Source: Cruorifilaria tuberocauda (taxonomy: Eukaryota; Nematoda; Chromadorea; Rhabditida; Onchocercidae). Taken from it: a DNA stretch of 64,000 nucleotides. The notes beneath the pieces are model-generated. The model saw nothing but the letters and a program-made list of their open reading frames with translations. It had not been told where the DNA came from and did not search any database. The translations under genes and the position numbers were made by a program. Below are positions 25,801 to 37,265 of the stretch, piece by piece. The number at the start of each line of letters is the position of its first letter. Within the stretch, counting starts at the first letter, position 1. The stretch lies in the NCBI GenBank assembly GCA_013365365.1, contig JABVXU010000132.1:62001-126000 (forward strand), written 5' to 3'.

Positions 25801-28231
25801 GAAGGTTGGTAAAAAGATGCGAAGACTGTAATTTAAAAAATTTTCCTTAGCATTATTTAATGATAAATTACATCTAACAAAATAGTTTTGCAGATTTTCC
25901 AAGTGACGAATATCTTAGTAAACAACAGAAGCGTTTAGAAGATGAAAGACGAACAATCATCTCTAATTCAAACATTATTGCACAAGTAACGGTTAAAATC
26001 TTTACTTCCTGCTTAAACATAACTGCATTCACCCAATATGAACTAATATATTTTTATTCGAAATATAAGCTTAAATTATGATTTTGAAGGAAAAGCGAAA
26101 AATAATTGTTGATCTGGAAGAAAGAGTTGAGCAGCTGGAAAGAGAGCGGGAAGCACAAATTGCTGTGGCTGCAAAGATTCGAACAATGCAAAGTAAACTT
26201 CTTTCTGGTGATTATAGTTTATTGGATAAAACTCGTGAACAGCAGAAATTGTTGGAACGGCGAAGAAGACAATTGGCTGAACAAAAGGTCTCAAATATTT
26301 ATTAAGAGATAAGTTTATGGCAGGCTAATGAATGATTTCAATCATGTGTTATTGTTTTTGATTTCTCTGTCTAATTCACAGTTGATTATAAAAAATATAT
26401 TTAAGAGGAAGGAACGCGAAATGTTGCAGCAGTTGGAAGCACAGGAAGATAATACAGCAGAAATTCATGAGACATTCAGTAATTTGAAGCAAGAAGTTGA
26501 AATTAAAACAAGAAAGCTGAAAAAATTGTATTCCAAGCTTCAACAGGCATGTTTTTCCTCCTCAATAATGGAAGTTTAAGTTTTAGAGTGAAAATTGGAT
26601 TGGAGAAAAAATAAGTCGAAATGAAATTGTTCAGGTTCGTTCGGAAATCAATGACGCCTCGGCAAGTCATTCACAGGAAAGACAAGATTTGGAAAACTCG
26701 GTAACCGAAATTAATAAAGAACTGAAACTCAAGTAAACTTTTCAACTGATGTGTTGGCAATGAATCATTTTATACGTTATGGATGAATGTTCTTTAATAA
26801 TACTTTACAGAAATTTAAATTAAAATATTTGTGTTTTTCGATATCATTATCTCTATAGGTTGCTGATTGTGGAAAATTTCGTGCCGCAAGATGTTCGTGA
26901 CCGTTTACGTGAACGAGTATATTGGGATGAGGATGATAATACTTGGAAACTTTTAAAAGTTGGACAAAGTCGCCCCAGAAGCACTATATCCGATGAGTTA
27001 TATCGTTCAGGTGGTACTGATTCCGGATTAGGCGTTAGCGACACTTCAACTAACATTGATTCATTTGCTCAAGATCTTCTAAACAATCGACCGGTAAGAA
27101 ATAAAAATATTATTTGGCGCACAAGTGAATATTACACATATATATGATTAAAGATATTTACTTGGAAAAAATCAAAAAAAAGACATAAAAAAATCAAATA
27201 ATTCAAGCATATATAAATTGCTTATATTGGGTTTAAACTGGACTTTTATTTTCATTGAAATGGCGTCTAAGCTATATGAAATGGTTTTAGGTATCAATAC
27301 CTGGTATGAGACGACCTATATGCGATTACGAACGAATGTCTTTGATAAGGTTACGACAGCAGTTGAATACACATTCAAAATGTGATCGGTTAAGATCTAC
27401 CAGTTATTCAAATGAAGCTGGTACTATGGTCGTAGAAGGGGTGATTTTGCTGAAATATTTTTAGTTTTTCAAAAATTGCTAATTTGAAATGAACTTTGTA
27501 AACAAATTCTAAGGTAGTAATTTCTTCATTATTCTCGTCATTTAATGGATGTTCATAATAGGTTCTGCGATTTTGTGATGAAAATGTATTAACATTCACA
27601 TCACTGGAAAACTTAGAAAGGCGAACAAAATTATATGAAACTTCAGCAGTCGAAGCTGGTTCACAGGTACAATTATTTTTGAAAACGTGTCATTCTACAC
27701 AAAAAATACGAACATTTCCTTCGACTTTTCAGAAATTTCAAGATGCCTTCAATCTCGCACTCTGTGACGAAGATCAGGGACAAAATTTTGTTGTTGATAT
27801 TTCCAAAATTCCAGTGTTGCGAGATGCAAATCAAGCTGACCGGTTTCTTATTTCAAATTGGTCGATGTCTAGAAACTCTTCACTATCGAGGTCATTAGTA
27901 CTTTTGTTATTATTCCTAATCCAATGTTGGTTGTATGCCATCGGCTTGTGGCACATCTTCCATTTCAGAGAGTAGTGAAATATAACTGAGGTACGTAATG
28001 ATTTATAAGGAAGTCAGATAGCTAAAGAAGTATTTTGAAAATAATCATCAGTAGCTGATCCTAATCAAAGTACTCTTAAAATCCCTATTTCTTTTTAGAC
28101 TTTCATCAGCACATACAAAAAACGTACGAGCCCGCAGCGCCGTTGGAAGAGTGATAACAACTTGGAATGGCAGCGCACTTGTTTATCCCAAAGCCCGATG
28201 TTTGGTAAAAAGAAAAGTCAACGAACTGTAG
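22849..28231 (+). CDS. klp-11: kinesin-II motor subunit KLP-11 (KIF3B orthologue), complete
   Basis: The heterotrimeric kinesin-II subunit drives anterograde intraflagellar transport along ciliary microtubules. Eighteen exons keep phase throughout and give 834 aa: 22849-22961, 23183-23287, 23444-23568, 23951-24075, 24349-24512, 24707-24805, 24883-25079, 25320-25489, 25708-25804, 25894-25985, 26090-26287, 26406-26546, 26635-26732, 26859-27093, 27291-27440, 27562-27666, 27733-27890, 28099-28231. The motor domain (about residues 18-350) carries the P-loop GQTGTGKT, switch I in HSSRSHAIF, switch [10 protein letters not shown] and the neck [11 protein letters not shown] charged coiled coil follows, then a tail. 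KIF3B rather than KIF3A is chosen from [38 protein letters not shown] and a C-terminal [14 protein letters not shown] resembling the KIF3B end. The intron after 26546 uses a GC donor. The ATG follows a stretch with a TTCTAG acceptor. Confidence 0.96.
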
Positions 28232-28452
28232 ATTCAGAAACATTATTCAAACATATGTCGCAACCAAATCATCTCACATTTGATCTATTTGCTTTAAATT
28301 TTTTACGTCAACAGCATTCACTCGATTTATACCAGTTTTCATTATCAATTCCTAAGAGTAGCTCATGTATTCAAGAAGATTCTTCATATATTGCAAGTCA
28401 TATTACTCTAAGAACTTCCATTATTTCCGCTAATAAGTTACGAAATCTGTAA
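28099..28452 (+). other. second open frame across the klp-11 terminal exon
   Basis: From the same acceptor used by the last klp-11 exon, a different frame is open for 117 codons to the TAA at 28450-28452, passing the klp-11 stop by about 220 bp. It contains ATGs at 28198 ([12 protein letters not shown]) and 28255 (MSQPNHLTFD). Entry at phase 0 would need a different upstream exon or donor. It may be an alternative klp-11 C-terminus, the 5' end of the next gene, or chance. Confidence 0.35.
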
Positions 28453-29087
28453 TCTCTAATAATATGCCATATCAACACAAACTGTTAACAGTCATTGGAG
28501 TCGGTCACAGTACTAATGATTTGAGTGGAAAAAGTAGGAATGATTTTGAGGAAGGATTACTGTATACACAGATACACTGCCAGTAGCAATATGAAATATC
28601 AATATTTGGTCGAAAATGCAACAGGAAGCTCCAGAAATAACCGATTGAAATTTGCTGGAAATGGCAACTTTATGCAGCATAAGTTTAAAAGTCAAACACG
28701 GAATTCATGTTTTGAGCAAATTTGTGGGGATGTCAGAAACTGGATGGGAATCAATCAAAATCATGCATTACATCAAAGCTCTTTTTGTGTGGCACTCTTT
28801 TTCAGTACAAAGGAAATATTGTCTCTGGAAAAAATCATAGTAACAGCAAAATCCCAGTATTAATTATGTGGTATTAATTTTAATCTTTGTATTCTTTTCA
28901 CAAATCTTTTAGATCTAGCGGGAAGTATCACTCATGATCTTCTTTATTGATTAGAATCTATTAGAAATCTTCCATCTCAATTATGTTTGATTAAAATATC
29001 GGTTAGAAAAAAGTTATGAACGATTATAATCTATAGGTATTTTTATATACTGTTTACTTGTGATTTAATGACTTCCTATTACTGTAG

Positions 29088-30412
29088 ATCCGAAACGGCA
29101 ACAGTGCAGTGTTCCCAATTCTCTAGAAGCTTCATTTTGTTCGCTTGGTCTTTTCCGACAATTACAACGAGAAGTAAGCTTTCTTTAAATCATCATAATA
29201 TCTCTGTTAGAAGATTAAGAATTTAAAATATAGGTATTTAATCTATCTTCTTCACATGAAATTTTCGTCGAAAAAGTCTTCTGTGGACATTTTCATCACC
29301 AAACCCAGATAACCAAATGGGAATTCCGATTAGTCCCATGATACGATAATAACTGAATGTTTTTTTCCATTTTAGTTAATGATGTGGAAGGCTTATGGAA
29401 GGCTCTTGTGGAAGATTAGCAAATGGTTTTAAAGAAACTCCTTCCAACATTTCGAAATAATTATTGGAGCGATGTGCATTCTGAAGACAAGAGAACATAT
29501 CACCATACGCGTCTAGGTGAATTGTCTGTTGTTCGGTTTTCTATTCTCACTATTATTCTGAAAGTAAGCAGGGGATGACGGTAAAAAGTCAAGATTAATG
29601 AAAAATTGCAACCATATTAATGAAAACTTAAACAAGACGTCAGAATAATCTTCTTGTCGTATTATCGTAAAATATATGAAGGACATTCATGGCGAAAAAA
29701 AATATCAACATTTGTGACTCTACCGCTGTCTCAAAACGTTCAGAAATGTTACTGTCATAAAGAATTGTTTCCTTCACTTTTGATCTCAATAGTGTGGTAG
29801 ATGGTAGTGCTACGTTCCTTTCGTCATTAAATTTACATTGTTTATTGTCATATTCATCATTTTCTGATATTGCTTTGTCCATCAATCCTACGCTAGTGCC
29901 CATATTTATCCCATATCCTTTCGTCCTGCTTTTGCAGTTGTCATAAAAACATTCTAAAGTTAGCAACATATTCCGAGTTAACAAAACAATGGGAAGTGCA
30001 TACTCACAATTAAATATAGTAATTAATTTATTTTCTTTTAATATTTGCTTTTCTAGGGAGTAGTCTTTCCTTCTGCGAGTAGAGAAATTTTTGATATGCC
30101 TTGGAAGTAGGTATATCATTGTAGTTTCCAGCAATATCGTTCCCTGTGAAACTGTGTTTCCAGCACTTTTAATAATATATTAAATCATTTTTAAATATTA
30201 AACCAATAACTTTAGATATCTTTTGTTACCGCAATAATTCACGACCGGCACTAAATACACAATTAACACATATTTGTTAATTGATTAGTGTAATTAGTTC
30301 CATTCCAGAAAAAAGATTGCTATTAAAATTGGAACCAAGAAAAACAAAGAGAAGAATGAAGTTTCGATGCTACACTCCCTCAAGTTATTCATTCGAGAAA
30401 AAATGCAGCTAA
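29088..30412 (+). CDS. 3' exons of an unidentified gene downstream of klp-11
   Basis: Three plus-strand exons join in phase: 29088-29173 (acceptor CTGTAG, donor GTAAGC), 29420-29516 (acceptor GATTAG, donor GTGAAT) and 30309-30412 (acceptor TTCCAG, ending in TAA). The read-through is basic and looks like a protein end, with blocks SLGLFRQLQRE, LKKLLPTFRNNYW and KLEPRKTKRRMKF. Coding-like open stretches at 28255-28452 and 28487-28870 may be its earlier exons, but I could not join them cleanly. The gene begins within a few hundred bases of the klp-11 stop, a spacing seen in nematode operons. I recognise no family. Confidence 0.4.
29513..29903 (-). CDS. possible nested minus-strand small gene
   Basis: The longest single open frame of the window (164 codons, 29640-30134, minus) contains an ATG at 29903. 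From there the frame runs to a donor at 29724 (GCG|GTAGAG). A strong acceptor (ACTTTCAG) then opens 29513-29557, which reads NNSENRKPNNRQFT and stops. That would give a 74-aa product starting MGTSVGLMDKA. It lies in an intron of the plus-strand model above and overlaps its middle exon by 4 bp, so the two models compete. No family is recognised, and a TTTAG acceptor near 29953 leaves room for upstream exons. Confidence 0.28.
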
Positions 30413-33400
30413 ACAGATTCCCGAAACGGTTTGTTATGATTTTAATCGGTTATAGTTTCAGATTTTTTTATTAAAACGAAGTATGAGTATTTGCAGATTC
30501 ACCTGATCAGTTAAGAGAAAAAGGATATGCTGTAGGCATCGATTAGCATCGATTTTTCTATAGTCATTCATTATGCTTTAGTTAGCAATATTGTTTGCTA
30601 TTCGAGCACATCAGAAAATGCTATGAAAAATTACTGTGTTGGAAATGGATGTGCAGCATTGAATTAACTTTCGCTTTCATTGCTCTTCTGACTGCTTTTA
30701 TAATACGCGCCGTGGAAATATTTCTTTATAGAGTATGGGAAGCGATTTCAGTCAATTGGTAGATAACAATTTCACTTTTCTATGATCTACACTTCGTATT
30801 TGATCCTTACTCTTTATTATGAGTCAAAAGAAAAAACATTAATTAATTACCATTGATTGTAAAGTATGTTTAATATCCTGCATAATATATTTCTCTTAAT
30901 CAATATAACCCTCCAAGTACTGCCAGATTATTCCTGATTTCCAAGATATGTAATGCGTATCTCACTTGTTTGTAGCTACCAGTGATTGTTGATAAAGTCA
31001 GAGGTTTGAAATTATGAAATTCCGTTCAATTAATTACTGAATTTAGAATGGTTGATATGACCAGTAACAAGTGATAAAAACTGAACTTTAACTATATAAT
31101 TAAGATTTCAAAACTTACTCAACAGGAATTGTTTAATGTATGTTGATGTATAGTAACATAATGATTTATGCGTATTAACGAAAGATTTACATAAAAAGAC
31201 ATGATTAATTCCAGTTCCCTTCCTCATGACTTAATTAGACTGTTAGTTGAAAGTTTCCAAAACAGCCTCAACTTAAAAGAAGATAAATTTCATTCAACAT
31301 CATGGTTATTCTGATTTACTGCCACCTCTTTCCGAAATAAGAAGAGGATTATAAAAGGATATATTATAACAGCAAAGTTACTTGTGCACTTCTACAAACT
31401 ATAATTATGAGTTGAACGCTGCTAATGCTATTTTTTATCATTGTATACTTGTTAAGAAAGTATACTTGTGTAAGCACGCTGCGGGCCTGTCCGATATCAA
31501 ATTTTGTTTTTATTTATTTACTGGGCAAACTGAATGTTAATTTTTTCATTCGCATATTTTTGTTTGTATTTTCTCGCGAAGATTTCGGAAAATAGAATAT
31601 ACCATATCTATGTTCATTTGATAACTGAAAGGATTTTGCGAATTGTTTACTTCCATGTTACTTCGTTGTTTGTAACGATTACTTCACGTATTTTCATGTG
31701 ATTATTTTTAGTTACTCTTTTCCTGCCACGTAAATGTGGAAACTATATTCACTCATTTTACTATCCGACAGATGGTTGTTTGTATTTTAAGACCAAATGG
31801 CGAACATGGATTTTGTTGAGTTCAATGAACAGCCAATAACATGGTCACACAAATTTCATTTAATCTTATCAAATGGTTCCAGTGATATATATGTATATGC
31901 ACACACACACGCAACTAACCTCTCCTTTGTTTCAATGATTCCAAAGTTAATTACGAAGAGTGGATGTGCTGCATATTTTTAAATTATAGATTTTATATAT
32001 TAACTGCTGATAGAAACAAGAAATGCAGCGGAGAAAGGGAAGAAGGTGATTGGAGGAGAGAAAGAGAGAGAGAGAAAGAGAAAGCAATCAGGAAAAAGTA
32101 GGTAGCAGAAGGGAAAATTTGAAGCAATCTCGTTGATAAAGTCAGTGAGTGAAGTCTCGTTAACAATCTTTGTATTTCGATCATTTCGACTTTGAAAACC
32201 GGTATTTTTTGACGAAGTGAGGAAGTGATACACTTTATGAAGTGTTATTCACCATCAAAACATAGCGCCAACTTTCCACTTGTATTTATTGATGTAATTT
32301 CAATTTGCATTTTTTTTAAAACTGCTTAAATCACTGGTATGACACTGATATCCTTAAATTATCTACCCTAATAGCCCTTATATCAACATTATTTCCCTAG
32401 ACTAAATTATTTAAACATAATGGTCAAAATTTATCATAATATTTCTCAGCTTATGAGGAATTTCCGGAGTAGGAGAAATCGTAATATTACGTGCTAAAGA
32501 CAATGTCTATAAAAATCAACGTATTTCACGACATTACTGAGGAACCAGTGTGAAACCTTTGATTAAAGGCGTCGAAACTGACACGTGTTGAAAATTTTGG
32601 TTTGACAAATTGTAAAAAACGGTCTTAAGTAATAAACGTGGAAATCGGATTCTATATTAAAATAATAGTCTCGTCAATTAAATCAAATTTTTTTTATTGA
32701 AATAAATGGATTAAGTAAAAATAGTTCACAGGGAAGAATAACAGTGTTAGTAACAAGCAAAGTGGCCAACAAAAAGTATCAATATTATAATTCAATTTCT
32801 TCAATTTGAGAAAATTTGAATTTGTTTGCAATAGTCTCTTACATTAAGATTTTGCATCTCTGTTTTATGTATGTAACCCTGAGTGATTTGCAAATAATTT
32901 ACTTTATTACAGTCATGATAAATTAAAATTATTTAATTATCTACAAGAACTCACTTTTTGATAAAGCGATATCTGAATTAATTTCCACCTACTTTATTTA
33001 CGACAGAATTTTGTTTGATATTTGTGATTCACTGCTGTTGATTACTTCAGAAACTCTTTCTATGTTGCTAATTTTATCAAATTAACATGCCCTTATATAT
33101 GTAACAGAAATGTACAGAATCAAAAATTGGTCAACTGAAGCACATCAATTTTTTGTCCATTTGGTGAGAATAATATCAAAATATGATTTTTAATTCTGTA
33201 AAGATCTTACAAATTTTCATAATGAAAAAATCTTTTCAGTTATTTAAAATTATAATGAAAAATCAAAAAATCACTTTCAATAGACGGTTGAAATACATAC
33301 TGTACAACAGCTACAATTTAATTTTGCAAAAATTGTTTCCATGTTTCTTGCCTTCTGTTTTATTGCTTACAACTGCTAAATAGCATATTTAGACTAATCA

Positions 33401-33676
33401 GTGATGAGATTTCTTAATTTATTTTTAGATATTTTTTAAAATGAAGCTTTTGATTAATCGTTAATAAGCCTCCGTTTTCACCATTTATGTCAGAGAGGTG
33501 ATAGACTTTTAATTTTGATTAAAAAAACTTATTGAACAATTGCTGCCTTCAAAATTTCAATAAAGTTGCGTTAGAAAAATGACAGGTTCGGCAAAACAAA
33601 TTTGCATATGAATTTTGAGGTTAGGAAAATTGCGCGCGCAATTTGCATAAAAATAATCAAGTAAACCATTGCGAAG
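30413..33676. other. gene-poor stretch before the PY-motif gene
   Basis: No exon could be supported. It contains a CA/TA microsatellite at about 31887-31912 and a GA-rich tract at about 32050-32086. A 61-codon open frame at 31797-31982 starts MANMDFVEFNEQ but runs through the microsatellite and has no other support. The missing 5' exon(s) of the membrane-protein gene that begins at 33677 may lie here. Confidence 0.4.
32050..32086. repeat. GA-rich microsatellite
   Basis: A GAGAGAAAGA-type simple repeat. The complementary strand is a C/T run that produces spurious Ser/Leu/Phe-rich open frames. Confidence 0.85.
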
Positions 33677-36524
33677 CGGTCGATTTGGACGATTGGTGAA
33701 GTCAGTTTTGGAAATTTTTGTTTCAAATACTATAGCGCTGATATGCACAGTAATGTTGATGGCTCTGAATTTTCCAGCCATAACAGTCTGGAAGGACAAA
33801 GGTATCTTTCCACCTAGCTTATTCTTTTTAAATCAATTAGTTATTGGGACAGACTATTTCTTCATATTATAAAATACTTTTTAACTTTAATCATATAATC
33901 CTAGATTTATTTTTTGTTATCTTATAAGCAAAATGTTTTTTGTTTGATTGTAAACAAGTTTTCGGATCACTTAGAATGGAACATCGAAAAGCATTTAGCT
34001 TTAATTTGTTCAGTTGCATTCGGTTATTAAAATTCTTAAACTTCTTTCATTTAAACTCTAAATCATGTCTATGAGTAAGAATGTAAACAATAGATTCAGA
34101 TAGCAAAGATATTTCAAATAATACCCATCTTGGAAATTATTTTGCACTCAGTTATTTGAAATGGCGAGTACCCATTTTATAGAAAAGCGATGTTCACCTG
34201 TTAATAGCTTATGGAAGTTTCCATTTAAATTAGAAGTGAAATAGCTTAGTGTAAGAAATGTTTAATGCGTCTACTTCTATTTGCGTGGATGACACGGAAT
34301 GAGAGAGAATTAAAAAGGCTAAGGTGGAAATCAAAAATAGAAAGGAGGGACAAAAGGAAGAAAAACGAATTTGTTTCATGTATTAACGAAAATAATGGTA
34401 TTACTAAGGAAGGTGATAAGTAATGGAATGTTCACAAATGATAAGTGACCAGTGCTATATAATCGTTATCGCAAATTGCCTATGTAGAGGGATGTTTATT
34501 TACCACACATGTGGAAACAATAAATTAACGTCATGGATAAACTTTCCTTTCTTCCCAATGTTTCATCTCCTTTTTATTAGCAAATATGTCTAATTTCACT
34601 TCTTTACAGGATACTGTTGCCCCAGGCAGCTAATTTTCTGCGTTAATAATATTTATGAATTAAAATAAAATATTAACTGATGAGTATTTTCCTCCGGTTA
34701 TTGCTATTTTTGTGTCATCAAAAACTTGTATATTGAAGTTTCGCTGTACTTAACTTCAATAAATAGGTTTAAAATGAGTATATTATTTAATGGCATGATT
34801 GAATGTTTCTCCTTTTTTTCAGAATTATACCAAAAAATTATGAAGACGTCAAAAGATTGATTGTATTGTCTGGTGTATTTTTCGTTTTTGTTGTTTTATT
34901 CATTTTTATGAAATTGGAGGTTCGGTTCGTTTTATTGTTTTCCAATTTTTCAATACTATTCATGTCTAATTTTTAGTGTATATCAAAAATGCCTCAGTGG
35001 TTTTCCTTTTCATTTATCACTCATTGAAGTCAAAATTCCTACATTTTATATAATTAAATATTTAAACTCAGAAACCTTAATTAATGAGGTCAACACTAAA
35101 GAAAAATTTTACAGGTAGCAGTTGATGAAGTTTTCAAATGGTCGCCAGTAGTGTGGCTTATTGGGGTGTTAATATGTTGCTTACTTATGAATTTTCTATG
35201 TCACTGTAAACGAATGTATAAAAAACGGCAAATTATTAGAATTAGGAGACAGGTGTGAAAAATCATCATTCTGAATCCGTGATAGATATCAACATATCAT
35301 TTATAAATTAATATGAATCAGTTGAACTTAGAAATATTGTTAATTCAGGATCAATTTTTCAGGAAGAATTATTGTCAGCGCTAAATCTAGCTCCGTCATT
35401 TCCATGTTTGTCTGTACTATCCCATGATCTCGAATCCTGCAATGGGAATGAATCATTATGGTCTTCAATACAACGCAATAGTGCCATTTCATTACCATCT
35501 TATAGTGAAGTTATTACATCTGCAGATTATATGGTCAATTTCTTTTTCAATCCATCCAAAACTACATTTCATTCGCAATCTTTTCATGGGTAACTATACA
35601 TAAATCCGGTCTTCATTAACTCGGATTTGTTGAAAGCGAAATATGACAATTGGTAAATTAAATATCATACGACAAAATTTATTCCTTCGTATTCAAAAAA
35701 TCAAGATTTATGAATGAACTTCAGATTTTTTAAATAGTCATAAAAAGATAAACGTAGAAAACAGGTTTTCTCCCGAAATGTCTTTTTTGATTGCATTCCA
35801 TAACCAAGAGAACTACGAAGCTACTTACTTTATCTACAAATAACCTTTTTGGTATTGGAACCAACAATTGTTTCTAGCAACTAAGAAATTCTAAAAAAAC
35901 ATTTAGATTGTTACTACCTCTCCAAGCAACTATCTTTACAAGCTCCCCAAGATGAACTAACGCGGTTTTTTATATCATGGAATGTTAAGGATCACTGTTG
36001 TCAGCATTTGGTTTCTATAGAAAACGATTTAACAAAAATGCCCAATACTGCAGCTCAAATCTGTTCGTTAACTGTGTAATGTAATTTCCTATATTAAGAA
36101 ATTAAGAAACCATATTTTACCTTCAAACTCGCCTTCTTTCCACCGCTAATTATCTGATTTTGCCCCAGAATAACTATATTGAGCAATCAATACTGTGCTA
36201 TCTCGCATGCTGAAGAATCCAGAAAAGGCCAGAAATTTTCTATATCTTCGCTCCATTTGCAGAAAGAAACAAGCTTTTTACATTCCTCATAATTTCGGTG
36301 ATTGCTGAGCCGAAAAACCTTTTTTACCTCACCAAATCTTCACTTTTTATACTAATAACTGCATCGCCCGTTTAACAGATATATTCAAATCCTTCCGTAA
36401 CTATTTACAGATAAATGATATAAAAGCGGAACGACGAACATCTACGACTGCAATGATGGGAAATAGCAACGCAGACATAGCGCCACCAAATTACAATGAG
36501 GTGATAAGAAAGTTCAGTCATTAA
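33677..36524 (+). CDS. membrane protein with two TM segments and C-terminal PY motifs
   Basis: Five exons join in phase: about 33677-33801, 34823-34919, 35115-35252, 35363-35533 and 36411-36524 (TAA). The N-terminal piece is Ser/Asn-rich (YYSADMHSNVDGSEFSS). One hydrophobic segment follows in exon 2 (LIVLSGVFFVFVVLFIFM) and a second in exon 3 (VVWLIGVLICCLLMNFLC). A basic stop-transfer stretch KRMYKKRQ comes next. The Ser-rich tail carries LPSYSEV and, near the end, PPNYNEV, a match to the PPxY ligand of WW domains such as those of NEDD4-type ubiquitin ligases. Trafficking or ubiquitin-adaptor function is therefore an inference. The first exon and start codon were not found. I do not recognise an orthologue. 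The overlapping open frame 33669-33872 is in the wrong phase for the next exon and was not used. Confidence 0.7.
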
Positions 36525-36781
36525 CCATGTATAATCTCAAATGATTTTAGGATTTTCTTTCTATATATCTATGATATTGTAAAGACTCTTTCCTAACAAC
36601 AAATAAATTAAATTCGCAAACTGCAAAGCGACCTATCAAGTTTTAGCAAAAAGAATACACGACATGACACATAATTTATTACTAGTAAGAGTATCTCAAA
36701 CTATGAAACACCAATGTTGAAAATATTTAAGAAAATGATGTTTCAGTAGTAATACCAATGTGATTTCAATGAAACGAAGAG

Positions 36782-37189
36782 CTATATGCTGCTAATACCA
36801 ATTACAATACTAACACTGGACGTCCACTTTTTTATTCATCAATAAAAATATGGATGATTTTCGTGAATGCTAGAATGGAGATTTCAGTTACTAAGATTGA
36901 CTATAAGTAGCACCGCATTTCAAAAATATAGGAAGAAAGAAATGCTAATAAAAATTATGTGTTTTTTGAAGCCAGTTTATGGCCATATTTCGGACGACCT
37001 TCGTCAAAACATTTTAAAACAATAAAGGATGGAATAAACTATCATGTAACATACCCTGTTTGTATCATATACCTGTAAGATGTAAAATACATTATGAAGA
37101 AACGTTCAAGTGAAAGTGAAAAGAATAGTTGTAAATGGTGGAGGAATCAACAAACGGACAAAAGGAAATATATGAAAGAGCAGCAATAA
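36782..37189 (+). CDS. coding-like exons just after the PY-motif gene
   Basis: Three plus-strand blocks read well and keep phase: 36782-36862 (YAANTNYNTNTGRPLF), 36932-37074 (NYVFFEASLWPYFGRPSS, donor GTAAGA) and 37111-37189 (KNSCKWWRNQQTDKRK, ending in TAA). The intron 37075-37110 would be only 36 bp, short even for a nematode. They could be an alternative 3' end of the PY-motif gene, entered from the donor after PPNYNE, or a separate small gene. The 3' end of the ELO gene on the other strand begins only 77 bp further on. No family is recognised. Confidence 0.35.
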
Positions 37190-37265
37190 TTATCACAACC
37201 AATATTTGATATAATCGGAGTATTTTTTTTTGATAGTTTACGTAAAGGTTGCACATTTAAATGTT

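Noticed and set aside
22849..28231. KIF3A/KLP-20 or OSM-3 identity for the kinesin
   Set aside because: The neck, the [20 protein letters not shown] block and the C-terminal tail fit KIF3B specifically.
33669..33872. 67-codon hydrophobic plus-strand frame
   Set aside because: Its phase at the donor (33801) does not fit the next exon. The neighbouring frame does, and continues into the TM exon.
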